Assembly: GCF_010747415.1 (NCBI RefSeq) | Contig: NZ_JAAGNZ010000001.1 | Coordinates: 3,286,001 to 3,350,000, forward strand | From: Spirosoma agri | GTDB lineage: Bacteria; Bacteroidota; Bacteroidia; Cytophagales; Spirosomataceae | DNA: 64,000 nt | Direction: 5' to 3' | Part shown: positions 17,354-25,784 of the stretch, piece by piece | Numbering within the stretch: position 1 is the first letter of the stretch | How the letters are laid out: every line of letters starts with the position of its first letter | Notes under the pieces: generated by a model | Seen by the model: the letters and a program-made list of their open reading frames with translations, nothing else | The model's database searches: none | What the model was told of the DNA's origin: nothing | Position numbers and translations under genes: made by a program

Positions 17354-17689
17354 CTAAGCGTCTTTACTTTTTGCCTGGTTCAGTTTTTCCCGAATAGCGG
17401 AATTGACGAACCGGGCAATGGGTATTTCGTTGGACCGGCAATAGCTAACTACGGAGTCACGCAACTCCAGTGTAGTTTCCACAAAAAAACGGGGATATCG
17501 ATTTCGCTTGGCGTCATCAATTCCGGATAAAAACTCCTTTCGTGCTCTGGAGAGTTCAGCCCGCTGCAAATCGGTTGTTTCTTCTCGGTACCGGCGCTTG
17601 TTGCCATACAGCGTTTTAATGACTTCGGTAATGGTTGTGCCGTGCTGAACTCGGACGTAAGCTACTTGTAGACGTTCGGTGGGGGTCAT
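17354..17689 (-). CDS. Ribbon-helix-helix-like transcriptional regulator
   Basis: 111 residues. The C-terminal 45 fit the ribbon-helix-helix plan: a strand (RFFVETT, about 69-75), helix A (LELRDSVVSYCRSN), a turn, and helix B (IARFVNSAIREKLNQ). The N-terminal 65 residues are basic (GNKRRYREETT). RHH proteins bind short palindromes as dimers of dimers. An operator-like palindrome (17692-17713) begins three bases before its own ATG and lies between it and the divergent protease-capsid operon, so autoregulation and control of the capsid genes are likely. This link is inferred from position. Confidence 0.6.
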   Translation of the reverse strand: MTPTERLQVAYVRVQHGTTITEVIKTLYGNKRRYREETTDLQRAELSRARKEFLSGIDDAKRNRYPRFFVETTLELRDSVVSYCRSNEIPIARFVNSAIREKLNQAKSKDA

Positions 17690-17691
17690 TT

Positions 17692-17713
17692 TCCGCGTAC
17701 CTCAATTGGGTAC
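17692..17713. promoter_or_regulatory. Palindromic operator-like site, copy 3
   Basis: TCCGCGTACCTCAA (17692-17705), TTG, GGTAC (17709-17713). GTACC/GGTAC are perfect inverted arms around TCAATTG. It lies immediately before the start of the RHH-like gene and 66 bases before the protease GTG, in the divergent promoter region. Confidence 0.65.
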
Positions 17714-17778
17714 GCTAATATAGCAAAATTTGTCCCTATATAACTTCACGGCTGCACAAATCCCCTCCCCTGCTAGCC

Positions 17779-19062
17779 GTGGCAAAAATTGCTCAAATCA
17801 ACATTTCCGGGATCATCCTGCCTGAAGATTATATCTGGTGGGAAATGGAGGCCACTTCGCTTTACCGGGTCAAACAACAGATACAGGCCGCTGGTGAGTT
17901 TGATCAGATCCAACTCACCATTTGCTCACCCGGTGGGTATTGCCGCGAAGGCTGGTCCATAGTTGACTATCTCTATGGTTTGGGCAAACCCATTAACACG
18001 CTGGCTTACGGTCAGTGTGCCTCCTTCGGTACGGTAATTCATGCCATGGGAACCGTGCGCGAAACCACTAAATACTGCGAGTGGATGTACCACCGGCCGT
18101 GGGATTACTGCGCCGGCAACGACCTGCAAGTGGCCAAGTTCAACGCTGGACTGGCCAAGGAAACCCAGAAACTTTTTGGTTTCTACGCTGAGCGGTTTGC
18201 CAAACCCATCGAAGAGGTTAGCGCTCTTATTCAGGAAGATGACCTGTTTCTTGATCCGCAGGAGACGGTTGACAATGGCTTCTCAACCGCCATCTATTTA
18301 CCAGGTGCAATGGCCACCCAGGCTAACACCAATTTACCCGGCTTCACCGCACCACTGGATCCCGCTAAAAAGCAGAAACCGGTGTACATGATGAGTCTGG
18401 GTGATTTAAAAATCAATCCCGATGCCCCCAAAGAAGAGGGGCCAACAGGTTCACAATCCAATCTAAAAACCAATACAATGGCAGAGAAAAAGAAGTCGCT
18501 AATGGCAGCGGCAGCGTCAATTGTGGCCTTTTTTGCCGGTGCCGATCCTAAGGCGCTGGATAATAAGCTTAAGGATGGCCGCACCCTGGTCACTGATTCA
18601 ACAGGAGACACCCCGGTTATTGGCGATGACGCCACTATCGATGGGGAAGCCGCTCCAGATGGTGATTACGAACTTGAAAAAGATGGCGTCATCGTATCAG
18701 TGAAGGATGGTAAAGTGTCTGGTGTAAGCGATCCGGATGAGGAAGACGATACGGAGACCGAAGGCAGTGCTGACCCCGTTGACACGGCCACTGATGACGT
18801 GCCTGACGCGGCCACAGTAGCCGCAATTCTCAAAGAAAATAAAGAGCTAAAGGCCCAGGTATCTGCTCAGGACAAAAAGCTCACTGCACTGGAAAGTCGC
18901 GTCACGGCCGTGTTCGGAAAGTTGACCAGCCAGGATCCACAAACGCAGGCGAACCGGCAGCCTAAAACCCCTAACACTGCACAGTTATCTGACCGGGATC
19001 AGGTGCTCACCGAACACGTAGCGAAATACGCGTATAAACCTCGCGAAGAAGTCACCCAATAG
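17779..19062 (+). CDS. ClpP-like prohead protease with C-terminal scaffold domain
   Basis: 427 residues from GTG 17779. Residues 1-190 match the ClpP/SppA-like head maturation protease fold: CSPGGYCREGWSIVDYL, the nucleophile in GQCASFGTVIHAMG, and the histidine in EWMYHRPW. The second half is Ala/Lys-rich then acidic (SDPDEEDDTETEG) and ends in a coiled coil (ILKENKELKAQVSAQDKKL), as expected for a scaffold that is digested during capsid maturation. It lies 60 bases upstream of the capsid gene. An internal in-frame ATG at 18478 would express the scaffold part alone. Confidence 0.85.
   Translation: MAKIAQINISGIILPEDYIWWEMEATSLYRVKQQIQAAGEFDQIQLTICSPGGYCREGWSIVDYLYGLGKPINTLAYGQCASFGTVIHAMGTVRETTKYCEWMYHRPWDYCAGNDLQVAKFNAGLAKETQKLFGFYAERFAKPIEEVSALIQEDDLFLDPQETVDNGFSTAIYLPGAMATQANTNLPGFTAPLDPAKKQKPVYMMSLGDLKINPDAPKEEGPTGSQSNLKTNTMAEKKKSLMAAAASIVAFFAGADPKALDNKLKDGRTLVTDSTGDTPVIGDDATIDGEAAPDGDYELEKDGVIVSVKDGKVSGVSDPDEEDDTETEGSADPVDTATDDVPDAATVAAILKENKELKAQVSAQDKKLTALESRVTAVFGKLTSQDPQTQANRQPKTPNTAQLSDRDQVLTEHVAKYAYKPREEVTQ
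18478..19062 (+). CDS. Possible nested scaffold protein (194 aa)
   Basis: An internal in-frame ATG (codon 234 of the protease gene) follows an A-rich stretch (ATCTAAAAACCAATACA) and precedes MAEKKKSLMAAAASIVAFFA, which looks like a genuine protein start. Lambda C/Nu3 and several other phages make scaffold from such an internal start. There is no Shine-Dalgarno, but Bacteroidota rarely use one. Confidence 0.4.
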   Translation: MAEKKKSLMAAAASIVAFFAGADPKALDNKLKDGRTLVTDSTGDTPVIGDDATIDGEAAPDGDYELEKDGVIVSVKDGKVSGVSDPDEEDDTETEGSADPVDTATDDVPDAATVAAILKENKELKAQVSAQDKKLTALESRVTAVFGKLTSQDPQTQANRQPKTPNTAQLSDRDQVLTEHVAKYAYKPREEVTQ

Positions 19063-19122
19063 TAAACACAGCCACGGAAATTACATCAATCCAGTCATCC
19101 TTTAGACAGCAACGAATTTACA

Positions 19123-20184
19123 ATGTCCGTTATTCAAGCCCCTCACAATCTCACATTCAACGCCAAAGAAGCAACCGAATACATCTGGTTGCCAGCGATG
19201 GCGCTTACCAATCTTGAGGATTGGTTCAAGGTGTTAACCGGCGTCAATACCAAGACGCAGGTCGCATTTGCGCAGCGGCCGAGTAAGATTACCCAGCGCG
19301 ATCAGGGTTGTGATCCGGTTTTCAATGATCCAAGAATTTTACGGTCAGAGAAATTCTGGGATCCACAGGCCGTAGAAGCCACCCTGAAACAGTGTTACAC
19401 GGATCTGTTCGGAACATTTCACGAACGTACGCTGCGCCCTGGTACTGATCGACCTAATATTGAAGGGACCGATAGCGAAAAAGTAATTCTCGACGCCATG
19501 ATCCCCGCATCGGCCGAAGATTTACTACGAATGGTCTGGCTGTCGGATCGGGACATCATTGGTAGTAGCCTGACAGCAGGTGCCGGTGATGTGAAGAACT
19601 ACAACCAGGTTAACGGTTTGTGGAAAAAGGCCATTGTAGCCGTTGCATCGGGACGTACACCACGTTATGTCATCGCCAAAAACGCAGCGTCGACGACAGC
19701 CGGCCAGCTGATTACGCCCGATGACGCCTATGCGATTCTGACTGGTGTTTACTACGGCCAGAAGCTGGTCATGAAGCAAAGAGCCGACAAAGAAAAACGC
19801 TTCTTCGTTACGCGAAATGTTAATGAAGGGTACTTTCAGTGGCTCGTCACCAACAAGCAGCTGGAAAGCAATAGAGCCCTGCTGACCGACGGATCCGATG
19901 TCCTCAAATTTATGGGCATTCGACTGGAGATCGTGGATGTAGTGGATACATACCTGGCAGCTGACTTCACCTTCGGATCTGGCGCCAACACAACGATTAC
20001 CAACCCAACCCGGGTGATGCTGGCCATTCGGGATAACCTTCAGGTTTCGCTCGATACACCGACCACTAACCCGGTCGTCTTTGATTCGTGGTACGAGCGC
20101 AAAGAAAAGCGGTGGTATGCGGATGCCATGTACATGCTCGATACGCAGATAGCGATTGAGGAATACATCTCGGTCGGCTACTAA
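19123..20184 (+). CDS. Major capsid protein
   Basis: 353 residues, directly downstream of the protease/scaffold gene, the conserved place for the HK97-fold major capsid protein. The N-terminal part is helical and variable; from about 110 the sequence has the mixed helix-strand character of the fold, with a C-terminal segment DSWYERKEKRWYADAMYMLD resembling the final strands of the P domain. No signal peptide. Assembly occurs in the cytoplasm on the scaffold. Call rests on gene order and size more than on a motif. Confidence 0.7.
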   Translation: MSVIQAPHNLTFNAKEATEYIWLPAMALTNLEDWFKVLTGVNTKTQVAFAQRPSKITQRDQGCDPVFNDPRILRSEKFWDPQAVEATLKQCYTDLFGTFHERTLRPGTDRPNIEGTDSEKVILDAMIPASAEDLLRMVWLSDRDIIGSSLTAGAGDVKNYNQVNGLWKKAIVAVASGRTPRYVIAKNAASTTAGQLITPDDAYAILTGVYYGQKLVMKQRADKEKRFFVTRNVNEGYFQWLVTNKQLESNRALLTDGSDVLKFMGIRLEIVDVVDTYLAADFTFGSGANTTITNPTRVMLAIRDNLQVSLDTPTTNPVVFDSWYERKEKRWYADAMYMLDTQIAIEEYISVGY

Positions 20185-20192
20185 TCCTATCA

Positions 20193-20224
20193 CCTGACCT
20201 GACTCCTACTTACCGGGGGTCAGG
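20193..20224 (+). terminator. Weak hairpin after capsid gene
   Basis: CCTGACC (20193-20199) pairs with GGTCAGG (20218-20224), a 7-bp stem lying between capsid and the next gene. No T run follows, so it may attenuate or stabilise the capsid mRNA rather than terminate. Confidence 0.35.
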
Positions 20225-20241
20225 TTGCATCTACGTTAAAC

Positions 20242-20829
20242 ATGGCTTGCGATACAAAAGACCTCAAGAAAAATCTTGGCTTCACCGACTGCGATGCCCC
20301 ACTGGCCAAGGGTATCGGTGAGACTATTTACATTGGCCGCTTCGCCTGGCTGGATACCCATACGCCGGATGCGAACCAGAAGAAGATTATCACCACGTTG
20401 TCACTGAAAACGGGTAAAAAGCTTTTGCGCTACAAAGGGCAAAACTATTCGAACCAGTTAACAGCCGGCTTCAGTGCTGGTGAGTACGGCAACACCATTC
20501 CCCAGGGGTTACGATACATCTTGTTCACCGCTGACGCTGATGAAGAGGCTGAACTGGATGCCCTGCTGAATCTGAACGATGTATTCGCGATCGTCAAGAA
20601 GAACGGCAATCCGGCCCGGTTTAAAATTGCCGGTTGGAAAACGGGTCTTCGGATGACGAACCTCTCGTCTGACTCCAATGATGACACGCTGAAAGGTGCC
20701 TATACCATTGAGATGTCGGCACCAGACGAGAAGACCACGTTCTATACCTTCAAAAATACGCTTGCCGGTCCTCCTGTTGTGGACAATACCGAAACGTATC
20801 TGGAAGGGTTGGCACTAGCGGTATCGTAA
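20242..20829 (+). CDS. Phage structural protein, possibly major tail (tube) protein
   Basis: 195 residues. The profile (KGIGETIYIGRFAWLDT at the N-terminus, DTLKGAYTIEMSAPDEKTTF near 155) is beta-rich and ends in a small Gly/Ala segment, which would suit a tail tube protein. Being directly after the capsid it could equally be a head decoration protein. Ends one base before the next ATG. No conserved motif seen. Confidence 0.45.
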   Translation: MACDTKDLKKNLGFTDCDAPLAKGIGETIYIGRFAWLDTHTPDANQKKIITTLSLKTGKKLLRYKGQNYSNQLTAGFSAGEYGNTIPQGLRYILFTADADEEAELDALLNLNDVFAIVKKNGNPARFKIAGWKTGLRMTNLSSDSNDDTLKGAYTIEMSAPDEKTTFYTFKNTLAGPPVVDNTETYLEGLALAVS

Positions 20830-20830
20830 G

Positions 20831-21514
20831 ATGACAGCAGCAGAGCTATTTGCGATAGTGGACCCGTGGTATAACGCGGGTTCACTATCGGACAACCTTA
20901 AACCAGTTGTTCAGGCCTTTTACACCGAACTAACCGGTGATCCTGGCGAACGATGCCGGACATGCCCCTCCTACTGGAACGATGTCCTTCACGATTTACG
21001 GGTTCACCTTTCAACCTTTGGCTATCGAGTTATGGATTTAAAGACAAAAAAATACATCATCCGGAAGGATGCTGCTTTCCTTCAGGTTCACGGCCTGCCT
21101 TATGTCTACATCAACAAGGGCGCTGGTCCCGAGTCCGACTCGGCCAAACACCTGACGGATGCTATTGCCATAAAATTGCTCGAGGAAAAACCTGATCGTG
21201 CCGAAGTGATCATTTTGAATCCCGATTACGAGGAACCGGTTGCCAAACTTCCGAAAGACCCGGGCACTGGTAAATCTAAAACAGCAGCAAAGCACAAGGG
21301 CACTGGCAAAAAGAAAGTTGATTCCGTACCTCCCGTAGCTCCCCCCGCACCAGCTGATCAGACCGACACCCAAACTGATCCGGCACCTCCAGCTGCTGCA
21401 CCATCATCTGATTCTGGCAGTGACGATCAGAACGACGATGACGACCCTGCTGATGACGATGAAGGTGTCGATGAAGAAGACGAAAACAAAGATTCAGATT
21501 CTAACGATCAGTAA
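20831..21514 (+). CDS. Phage protein with acidic disordered tail (227 aa)
   Basis: The N-terminal ~130 residues form a compact domain including GERCRTCPSYWNDVLHDLRV (about 38-57), whose CxxC could bind metal. Residues 150-227 are low complexity: Lys-rich, then Pro/Ala-rich, then almost purely Asp/Glu/Ser/Asn (DDQNDDDDPADDDEGVDEED). Such tails occur in scaffolding-like or DNA-mimicking proteins. It lies between a structural gene and the portal. Function not recognised. Confidence 0.5.
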   Translation: MTAAELFAIVDPWYNAGSLSDNLKPVVQAFYTELTGDPGERCRTCPSYWNDVLHDLRVHLSTFGYRVMDLKTKKYIIRKDAAFLQVHGLPYVYINKGAGPESDSAKHLTDAIAIKLLEEKPDRAEVIILNPDYEEPVAKLPKDPGTGKSKTAAKHKGTGKKKVDSVPPVAPPAPADQTDTQTDPAPPAAAPSSDSGSDDQNDDDDPADDDEGVDEEDENKDSDSNDQ

Positions 21515-21519
21515 GCCGC

Positions 21520-22767
21520 ATGGCTAAATCTAAGACCAGTCAACAAGCTAAAAAGCCCGATACGAAACCAACGGTGTCGGGCTTTTTAGCTTCTCCACAA
21601 GCCAAGAAGAGGGTCGACTCTAAACCAACGGTGTCGGGCTTTCTTCCGTATGGCCAGGGGGACATGTTCCCCCAGAACTTCAAAGATGCGATCGACGATT
21701 CGGATACGGCTACGGCCGCCGTTACGGCGCTAGCCGAGTTCATTATCGGTAACGGCCTTGAAGATGAAGCCCTGGCGGATTTAGTCGTTAACAATGATGG
21801 CGAAACGCTGGACCAAATTGCGGAAGGCATGGCCTGGAACATTGCCGAAGGGGAAGTCATTGTTTTGCACATCGGTTACAATGGAATGGGTCAACCCAAT
21901 TCGCTTCGATCGATCAACTGGGAGCAGTACCGACACCTGGAACCCAATGAACAGGGTAAGCTGACCCACGGTGCAATCTTCCCGTTTCTGGAAAACACGT
22001 TTAAGCGGGATCTCAAAAAGAAACATACGTTATGTCCCTTATTCAATGACGATCCGGAAGTCGTGCTTTCACAAATAGCGGCCGTCAATGGGATTCATAA
22101 CTATTATGGCCAGCTGCTTTACTTCAAAACGGGCCGACCCACCTCCGACTACTACGCCAGGCCTCGACTATTCGGTACAGTCAAGAATCTGGAAACAGAA
22201 GCTGAACTGACCGAGTATGATTTCTCAACGGTAACCAACGGCTTTAACATTTCGGGTATCTGGAAGCAGATAAAAAGCAAGAAGTCGCCAGCTGAAGACG
22301 GAGAAGATGACGACAGCACCGTCAGTAAACTCGAAGAGCACCAGGGCGGCAAGAACGGGGGCAAACTTTTGGTCTACGAAGCCGAGGATAAAGAAGAGCT
22401 CGACGCGGCCGGCTTTATATCGACGTCGGGGGCTGAACTCGCGAACCGGTACAATGCCACCAATGACCGGGTACCCATCCGTATTGCCCGCCGGGCCCGG
22501 GTACCCAACGAGCTGATCAACATTCGAAAGGCGGGCGGTATTGCCCCAACCGGTGAAGAGATGAAAGTGGCTTCACAAATAATGCAACAAGGCGTCAATA
22601 AATCGCAGCGCTGCATCGATATGGTCCTAACCTGGGTTATGGCCAACTGGCACGAACCCTTGCCGGTATCAAACCCAAAATACAACCTGGAGAACTTGAA
22701 TTATTTTTCGGATAAGACGACCACCAGCAATGAACGAACAGACCCTTCCGTGGCTCAACCGGGCTAA
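21520..22767 (+). CDS. Phage portal protein
   Basis: 415 residues. The segment YGQGDMFPQNFKDAIDDSDT at about 45-64, then ALAEFIIGNGL, matches the start of portal proteins in Bacteroidota phages, where the ring-forming core follows. Middle helices and the IRIARRARVPNELINIRKAGG region fit the wing/stem, and the C-terminal acidic/Asn-rich tail is short. The first 45 residues are odd: a 21-nt segment (AAACCAACGGTGTCGGGCTTT) is duplicated in frame at 21565 and 21622, so TKPTVSGFL/SKPTVSGFL occurs twice, and a 16-bp terminator-like hairpin overlaps the first copy. The 3' end overlaps the next gene by 38 bases. No terminase gene is adjacent. Confidence 0.75.
   Translation: MAKSKTSQQAKKPDTKPTVSGFLASPQAKKRVDSKPTVSGFLPYGQGDMFPQNFKDAIDDSDTATAAVTALAEFIIGNGLEDEALADLVVNNDGETLDQIAEGMAWNIAEGEVIVLHIGYNGMGQPNSLRSINWEQYRHLEPNEQGKLTHGAIFPFLENTFKRDLKKKHTLCPLFNDDPEVVLSQIAAVNGIHNYYGQLLYFKTGRPTSDYYARPRLFGTVKNLETEAELTEYDFSTVTNGFNISGIWKQIKSKKSPAEDGEDDDSTVSKLEEHQGGKNGGKLLVYEAEDKEELDAAGFISTSGAELANRYNATNDRVPIRIARRARVPNELINIRKAGGIAPTGEEMKVASQIMQQGVNKSQRCIDMVLTWVMANWHEPLPVSNPKYNLENLNYFSDKTTTSNERTDPSVAQPG
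21545..21592 (+). terminator. Terminator-like hairpin inside the portal 5' end
   Basis: AAGCTAAAAAGCCCGA (21545-21560) pairs perfectly with TCGGGCTTTTTAGCTT (21577-21592): a 16-bp stem, 16-base loop, with an internal T5 run in the right arm. It lies 31 bases after the stop of the preceding gene yet within codons 9-25 of the portal frame. It may attenuate portal expression or block its early translation. Confidence 0.6.
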
Positions 22768-23263
22768 TTATAAGAGTCGCATTGGCGAATTCCCAGAATC
22801 GTTTTCCGTCGAAACCAAGTTAGCCAGCACGCTGGAGCGCGTAGTAGCCAGCTGGCTAACGGATCTTATCGGGCAGAAGACTGTGAGTGATATCTTGGCT
22901 GACATCAAAACCAATGTTATCAGCCAGAACAATCAACTTCCAGAGCAGTGGTCCCAATCGACTAAAGACTGGATGGCATTAATAATACCGTTCCTGGTTC
23001 ATGCGAGCTGGAGCGAATTTATCGTCGTGTCAAACGTAACGATTACGGTTAACGGTCCGGTTACGGTGCACAGCGACGGATCAGATCCTATATCGGACCA
23101 GCAGCGGTCGTCGATCGCCCGGGTTCACAAAGGATACGCCGATATGTATGCCCTCAAGCTGGCCAAGAAAGCCACGTTGAATGAGTGCAGCACCGAACGT
23201 GCCGGCTCCGGCCGGCCCTCACTTCGGTCAGCTGGCGGTAAACGCCAAAGCAGATTCGACTAA
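22730..23263 (+). CDS. Head-tail connector-like phage protein (177 aa)
   Basis: Starts 38 bases before the portal stop in another frame, a strong sign of translational coupling. Helical N-terminal half (ETKLASTLERVVASWLTDLI) and a short beta segment (VVSNVTITVNGPVTVH) are followed by a basic C-terminus. The layout resembles small adaptor/connector proteins next to portals. Family not identified with confidence. Confidence 0.45.
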   Translation: MNEQTLPWLNRANYKSRIGEFPESFSVETKLASTLERVVASWLTDLIGQKTVSDILADIKTNVISQNNQLPEQWSQSTKDWMALIIPFLVHASWSEFIVVSNVTITVNGPVTVHSDGSDPISDQQRSSIARVHKGYADMYALKLAKKATLNECSTERAGSGRPSLRSAGGKRQSRFD

Positions 23264-23290
23264 CCTGTCCTTAAACTGAAAATCTAACTA

Positions 23291-23767
23291 ATGATGAGCA
23301 ACCGTTCTATTCACGATCGACTCGAAGCACAGTTGAAGACGATGCACAATAAGAGTTTTATGTGCAACACCCACGTTGAAAGAGTGCTAACCTGGAAATA
23401 TGAAGATGATCAGGTTTTCGTCGAAACCTCTCGACGACTAATTAACGGTACCGAGCACGAAATGCTTAAACGGCTTACTAGTCAGGAGTTCTTGGAAACA
23501 GAAGAAGAAGCTGATTATGTCAATCAGAATACGGATATCAACCCATCCGTTGAGCAGCTGGTCTCTATTCCTAAACTAAAATCACTGGAGGTCTGTGATA
23601 ACTTCATGGATGCCTTAACCCGGGCTATGGATGAAGTCGAACATAACGCCGGCTTTAAAGAACAGGCTCAGGTGATGACAAACATTGCCGGTAAAGCGAT
23701 TGATTACGCAAAGGTTCAGCTGGATGCGCTACGTCTAGCTAGGGATATCGTTCGTAATAGAGATTAA
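23291..23767 (+). CDS. Hypothetical phage protein (158 aa)
   Basis: 158 residues, largely helical and acidic (QEFLETEEEADYVNQNTD; LTRAMDEVEHNAGFKEQAQV). No domain recognised. It is the last gene before a terminator pair (23803-23842 and following), so it closes the late operon. It begins 27 bases after the previous stop. Confidence 0.55.
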   Translation: MMSNRSIHDRLEAQLKTMHNKSFMCNTHVERVLTWKYEDDQVFVETSRRLINGTEHEMLKRLTSQEFLETEEEADYVNQNTDINPSVEQLVSIPKLKSLEVCDNFMDALTRAMDEVEHNAGFKEQAQVMTNIAGKAIDYAKVQLDALRLARDIVRNRD

Positions 23768-23802
23768 AAGCACTGATAAAATAAACGATACTTTATATAC
23801 GT

Positions 23803-23842
23803 AAAGCCCTGACAACTAGCAAACGTTGTCAGGGCTTTATAT
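23803..23842 (+). terminator. Rho-independent terminator of the late operon
   Basis: AAAGCCCTGACAAC (23803-23816) pairs with GTTGTCAGGGCTTT (23825-23838), a 14-bp perfect stem with an 8-base loop and T-rich end. A second imperfect hairpin follows at about 23848-23878 (ACCTTACAC/GTGTAAGGT), reinforcing termination or forming part of the element end. Confidence 0.8.
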
Positions 23843-23927
23843 TTTCCTACCTTACACGTTAAAAGTGTAAGGTGGTAGGGCAATTCTATTTGAGATTTTT
23901 AGTGGAGACGAGTAAATTTAAAAGGTT

Positions 23928-24209
23928 ATGATGATTGAAAGATTAACTGAAGACCTTAATAGATTAGGGGCTACTTTTATGTCATTTGACACTAACGATT
24001 CATCGAAGATGGCTCAAGGTAAGATTGATTACTACGAGCCAGATGAACATGGATTGTTCTATAATAATTTATTGATGCCTTTCTTCAATAGCAACTTTGA
24101 TCTTAAGGTGTTAAAGTATGTAGACCAACCAACAGATCCCTTAGATATAAGCAATCCCCACCAGTTTAAACCGCATTGGTTTTTTCAAGCAAGTTATATT
24201 GACGAATAA
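23928..24209 (+). CDS. Hypothetical protein (93 aa)
   Basis: 93 residues, acidic, with aromatic-rich middle (YEPDEHGLFYNNLLMPFFNS). No recognisable family. Located between the late-operon terminator and the convergent integrase gene, 36 bases from the latter's stop, so it has its own promoter and is probably an accessory gene of the element. Confidence 0.5.
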   Translation: MMIERLTEDLNRLGATFMSFDTNDSSKMAQGKIDYYEPDEHGLFYNNLLMPFFNSNFDLKVLKYVDQPTDPLDISNPHQFKPHWFFQASYIDE

Positions 24210-24245
24210 ACGAAATTCTATTCCAGAAAAGAATATGACAAAACC

Positions 24246-25517
24246 TTAAATCCTCCGTTCATCATTAAGACGGGTATCGATCAGCAGTCCAAGGCCTCGC
24301 AGATATTTCATAGTGATTTTGGGGTCTGTATGTCGATTATGCCGCATCAGGCGTAGCAAATCCTTATCCTGCATGTATAAATGAACGTTACGGGTATGCT
24401 TCCAAGCATACATGGTATGATGTTCGCTAAAATTCAACTCGTTTAATACCTCCCGGTAGTAGCGGCTGAAATAATTTACGCCCACTGGCTTCGGTCCTGG
24501 CCTAGGATCGGCATAGTCACCAGCAACGCCCTTGCCTCCATTACCAAAAATATACCAGTCCGGATTAGTTTCAGTCAGGTCCATACTATTGATGACGTCG
24601 AGCAAGCCGGGTGAAATATCGACGGGTTCGCTTCGGCCTGACTTGGCGGCCAGAGCCGGAATCAATATGGTATTGGTTGCTAAGCGAATGTCCTTAATCT
24701 TTAGCATCCGGATTTCTTTAGGTCGAATGCAGGTGTAATAGAGGAATCGAATAAACTGGAGTAGCTGTTTCGCTCTAGGCGTGTCCGACTCATTCAGGTA
24801 GTGGGTGATCTTGGTGATATCATCATCGCTATACACTACGTGCGTAGCCACCTCTTCACGGAGTCGCTTGACCCCATTGGCCGGATTGATACCAATTAGA
24901 CCTTCCTCCTTCCAGTACGAAAAGAAAGCCCGTATTGTGGTTAAATCAGTGTTGTGAGTGGTAGCTGAAATGTTTCTCTCTTTTCGAGCGTGATTAAAAT
25001 AATCCCGAATATCTTCACGACTCATTTCACGAAGCGGTCGGTCGGTGAGATACCGATTTGAAGCCCATTTTTCGAATTGCTTCAAAATCGATTTATAGCC
25101 CGTTACGGTTTTGCTACGGAGCTGTTCAGTTTTTAATGTCAGGTATGCGTCAACGGCCTCCTTCAATGTATAGACACCACCCGCCATCTGCTCGGATTGT
25201 TCAGCAAATGGGTTGTATCCGTTTTTAAGTTTCTCGTTAATGCCTTCGATGATCAGGCGGGCAAAGTCTACCCTCTCCTTTTTGGTCTTAAACTTGTTGA
25301 TGTCGTTATAGACCTTGATGCGCTCTAACTTACCAGTGTAGGGATTGACGTAGGAGTAGTAAACAAACCAGCGGGCAGTCAAGTCACCCTTCGCATTGAA
25401 AAGAACCGGCTCTTTGTATGGCTTCGGCATCTGTCCCTTTACGTGTCTCAGGTTTAGACTAAGTGACTTACTATCAGGACCTTCACTTGATTTACCGAGG
25501 CTCAACCACTCGGACAC
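24246..25517 (-). CDS. Tyrosine recombinase / phage integrase
   Basis: 423 residues. An N-terminal arm-binding region (about 1-100), a SAM-like core-binding domain (about 105-200, AVDAYLTLKTEQLRSKTVTG), and a catalytic domain. Catalytic residues seen: Arg in YYTCIRPKEIRML, the YAWKHTRNVH box (Lys where many integrases have Arg before His-Thr, as is common in Bacteroidota recombinases), MRHNRHTDPKITMKYL, and the Tyr nucleophile at its end. It lies at the right edge of the element facing inwards, the usual position for the att-proximal integrase. It catalyses site-specific integration and excision. Confidence 0.9.
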   Translation of the reverse strand: MSEWLSLGKSSEGPDSKSLSLNLRHVKGQMPKPYKEPVLFNAKGDLTARWFVYYSYVNPYTGKLERIKVYNDINKFKTKKERVDFARLIIEGINEKLKNGYNPFAEQSEQMAGGVYTLKEAVDAYLTLKTEQLRSKTVTGYKSILKQFEKWASNRYLTDRPLREMSREDIRDYFNHARKERNISATTHNTDLTTIRAFFSYWKEEGLIGINPANGVKRLREEVATHVVYSDDDITKITHYLNESDTPRAKQLLQFIRFLYYTCIRPKEIRMLKIKDIRLATNTILIPALAAKSGRSEPVDISPGLLDVINSMDLTETNPDWYIFGNGGKGVAGDYADPRPGPKPVGVNYFSRYYREVLNELNFSEHHTMYAWKHTRNVHLYMQDKDLLRLMRHNRHTDPKITMKYLRGLGLLIDTRLNDERRI

Positions 25518-25784
25518 CTCTCTGTGTGACCTTTATATGTATCTGATTTACAGATAGTTATGGAGTTATTTTACTCTGTCTTTTTGTCCTTTGTCTCAGT
25601 TAGTAGCTCAGTTTAGAAATCCATCAGATGAGCTATTGAATGCGGGTGCAAAATTAACGAATGAGCCGGTCTTGTGCAAGTTGCGTGCCTGATTTGTGTC
25701 AGATATATGCAAACTTTAAGAATCTACTTTTTCTAGTACTGGGGGTTTGGCTTTGATTCTATTGTCATATCAGCATTGGAAAAT

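Noticed and set aside
19525..20193. Minus-strand ORF of 222 codons opposite the major capsid gene
   Set aside because: No domain or start signal; it mirrors the codon pattern of the capsid gene and is a shadow.
1..25770. Attachment-site duplication flanking the element
   Set aside because: Only trivial shared words such as GTGTCAGA were found between the left edge and the region after the integrase; too short to support att sites.
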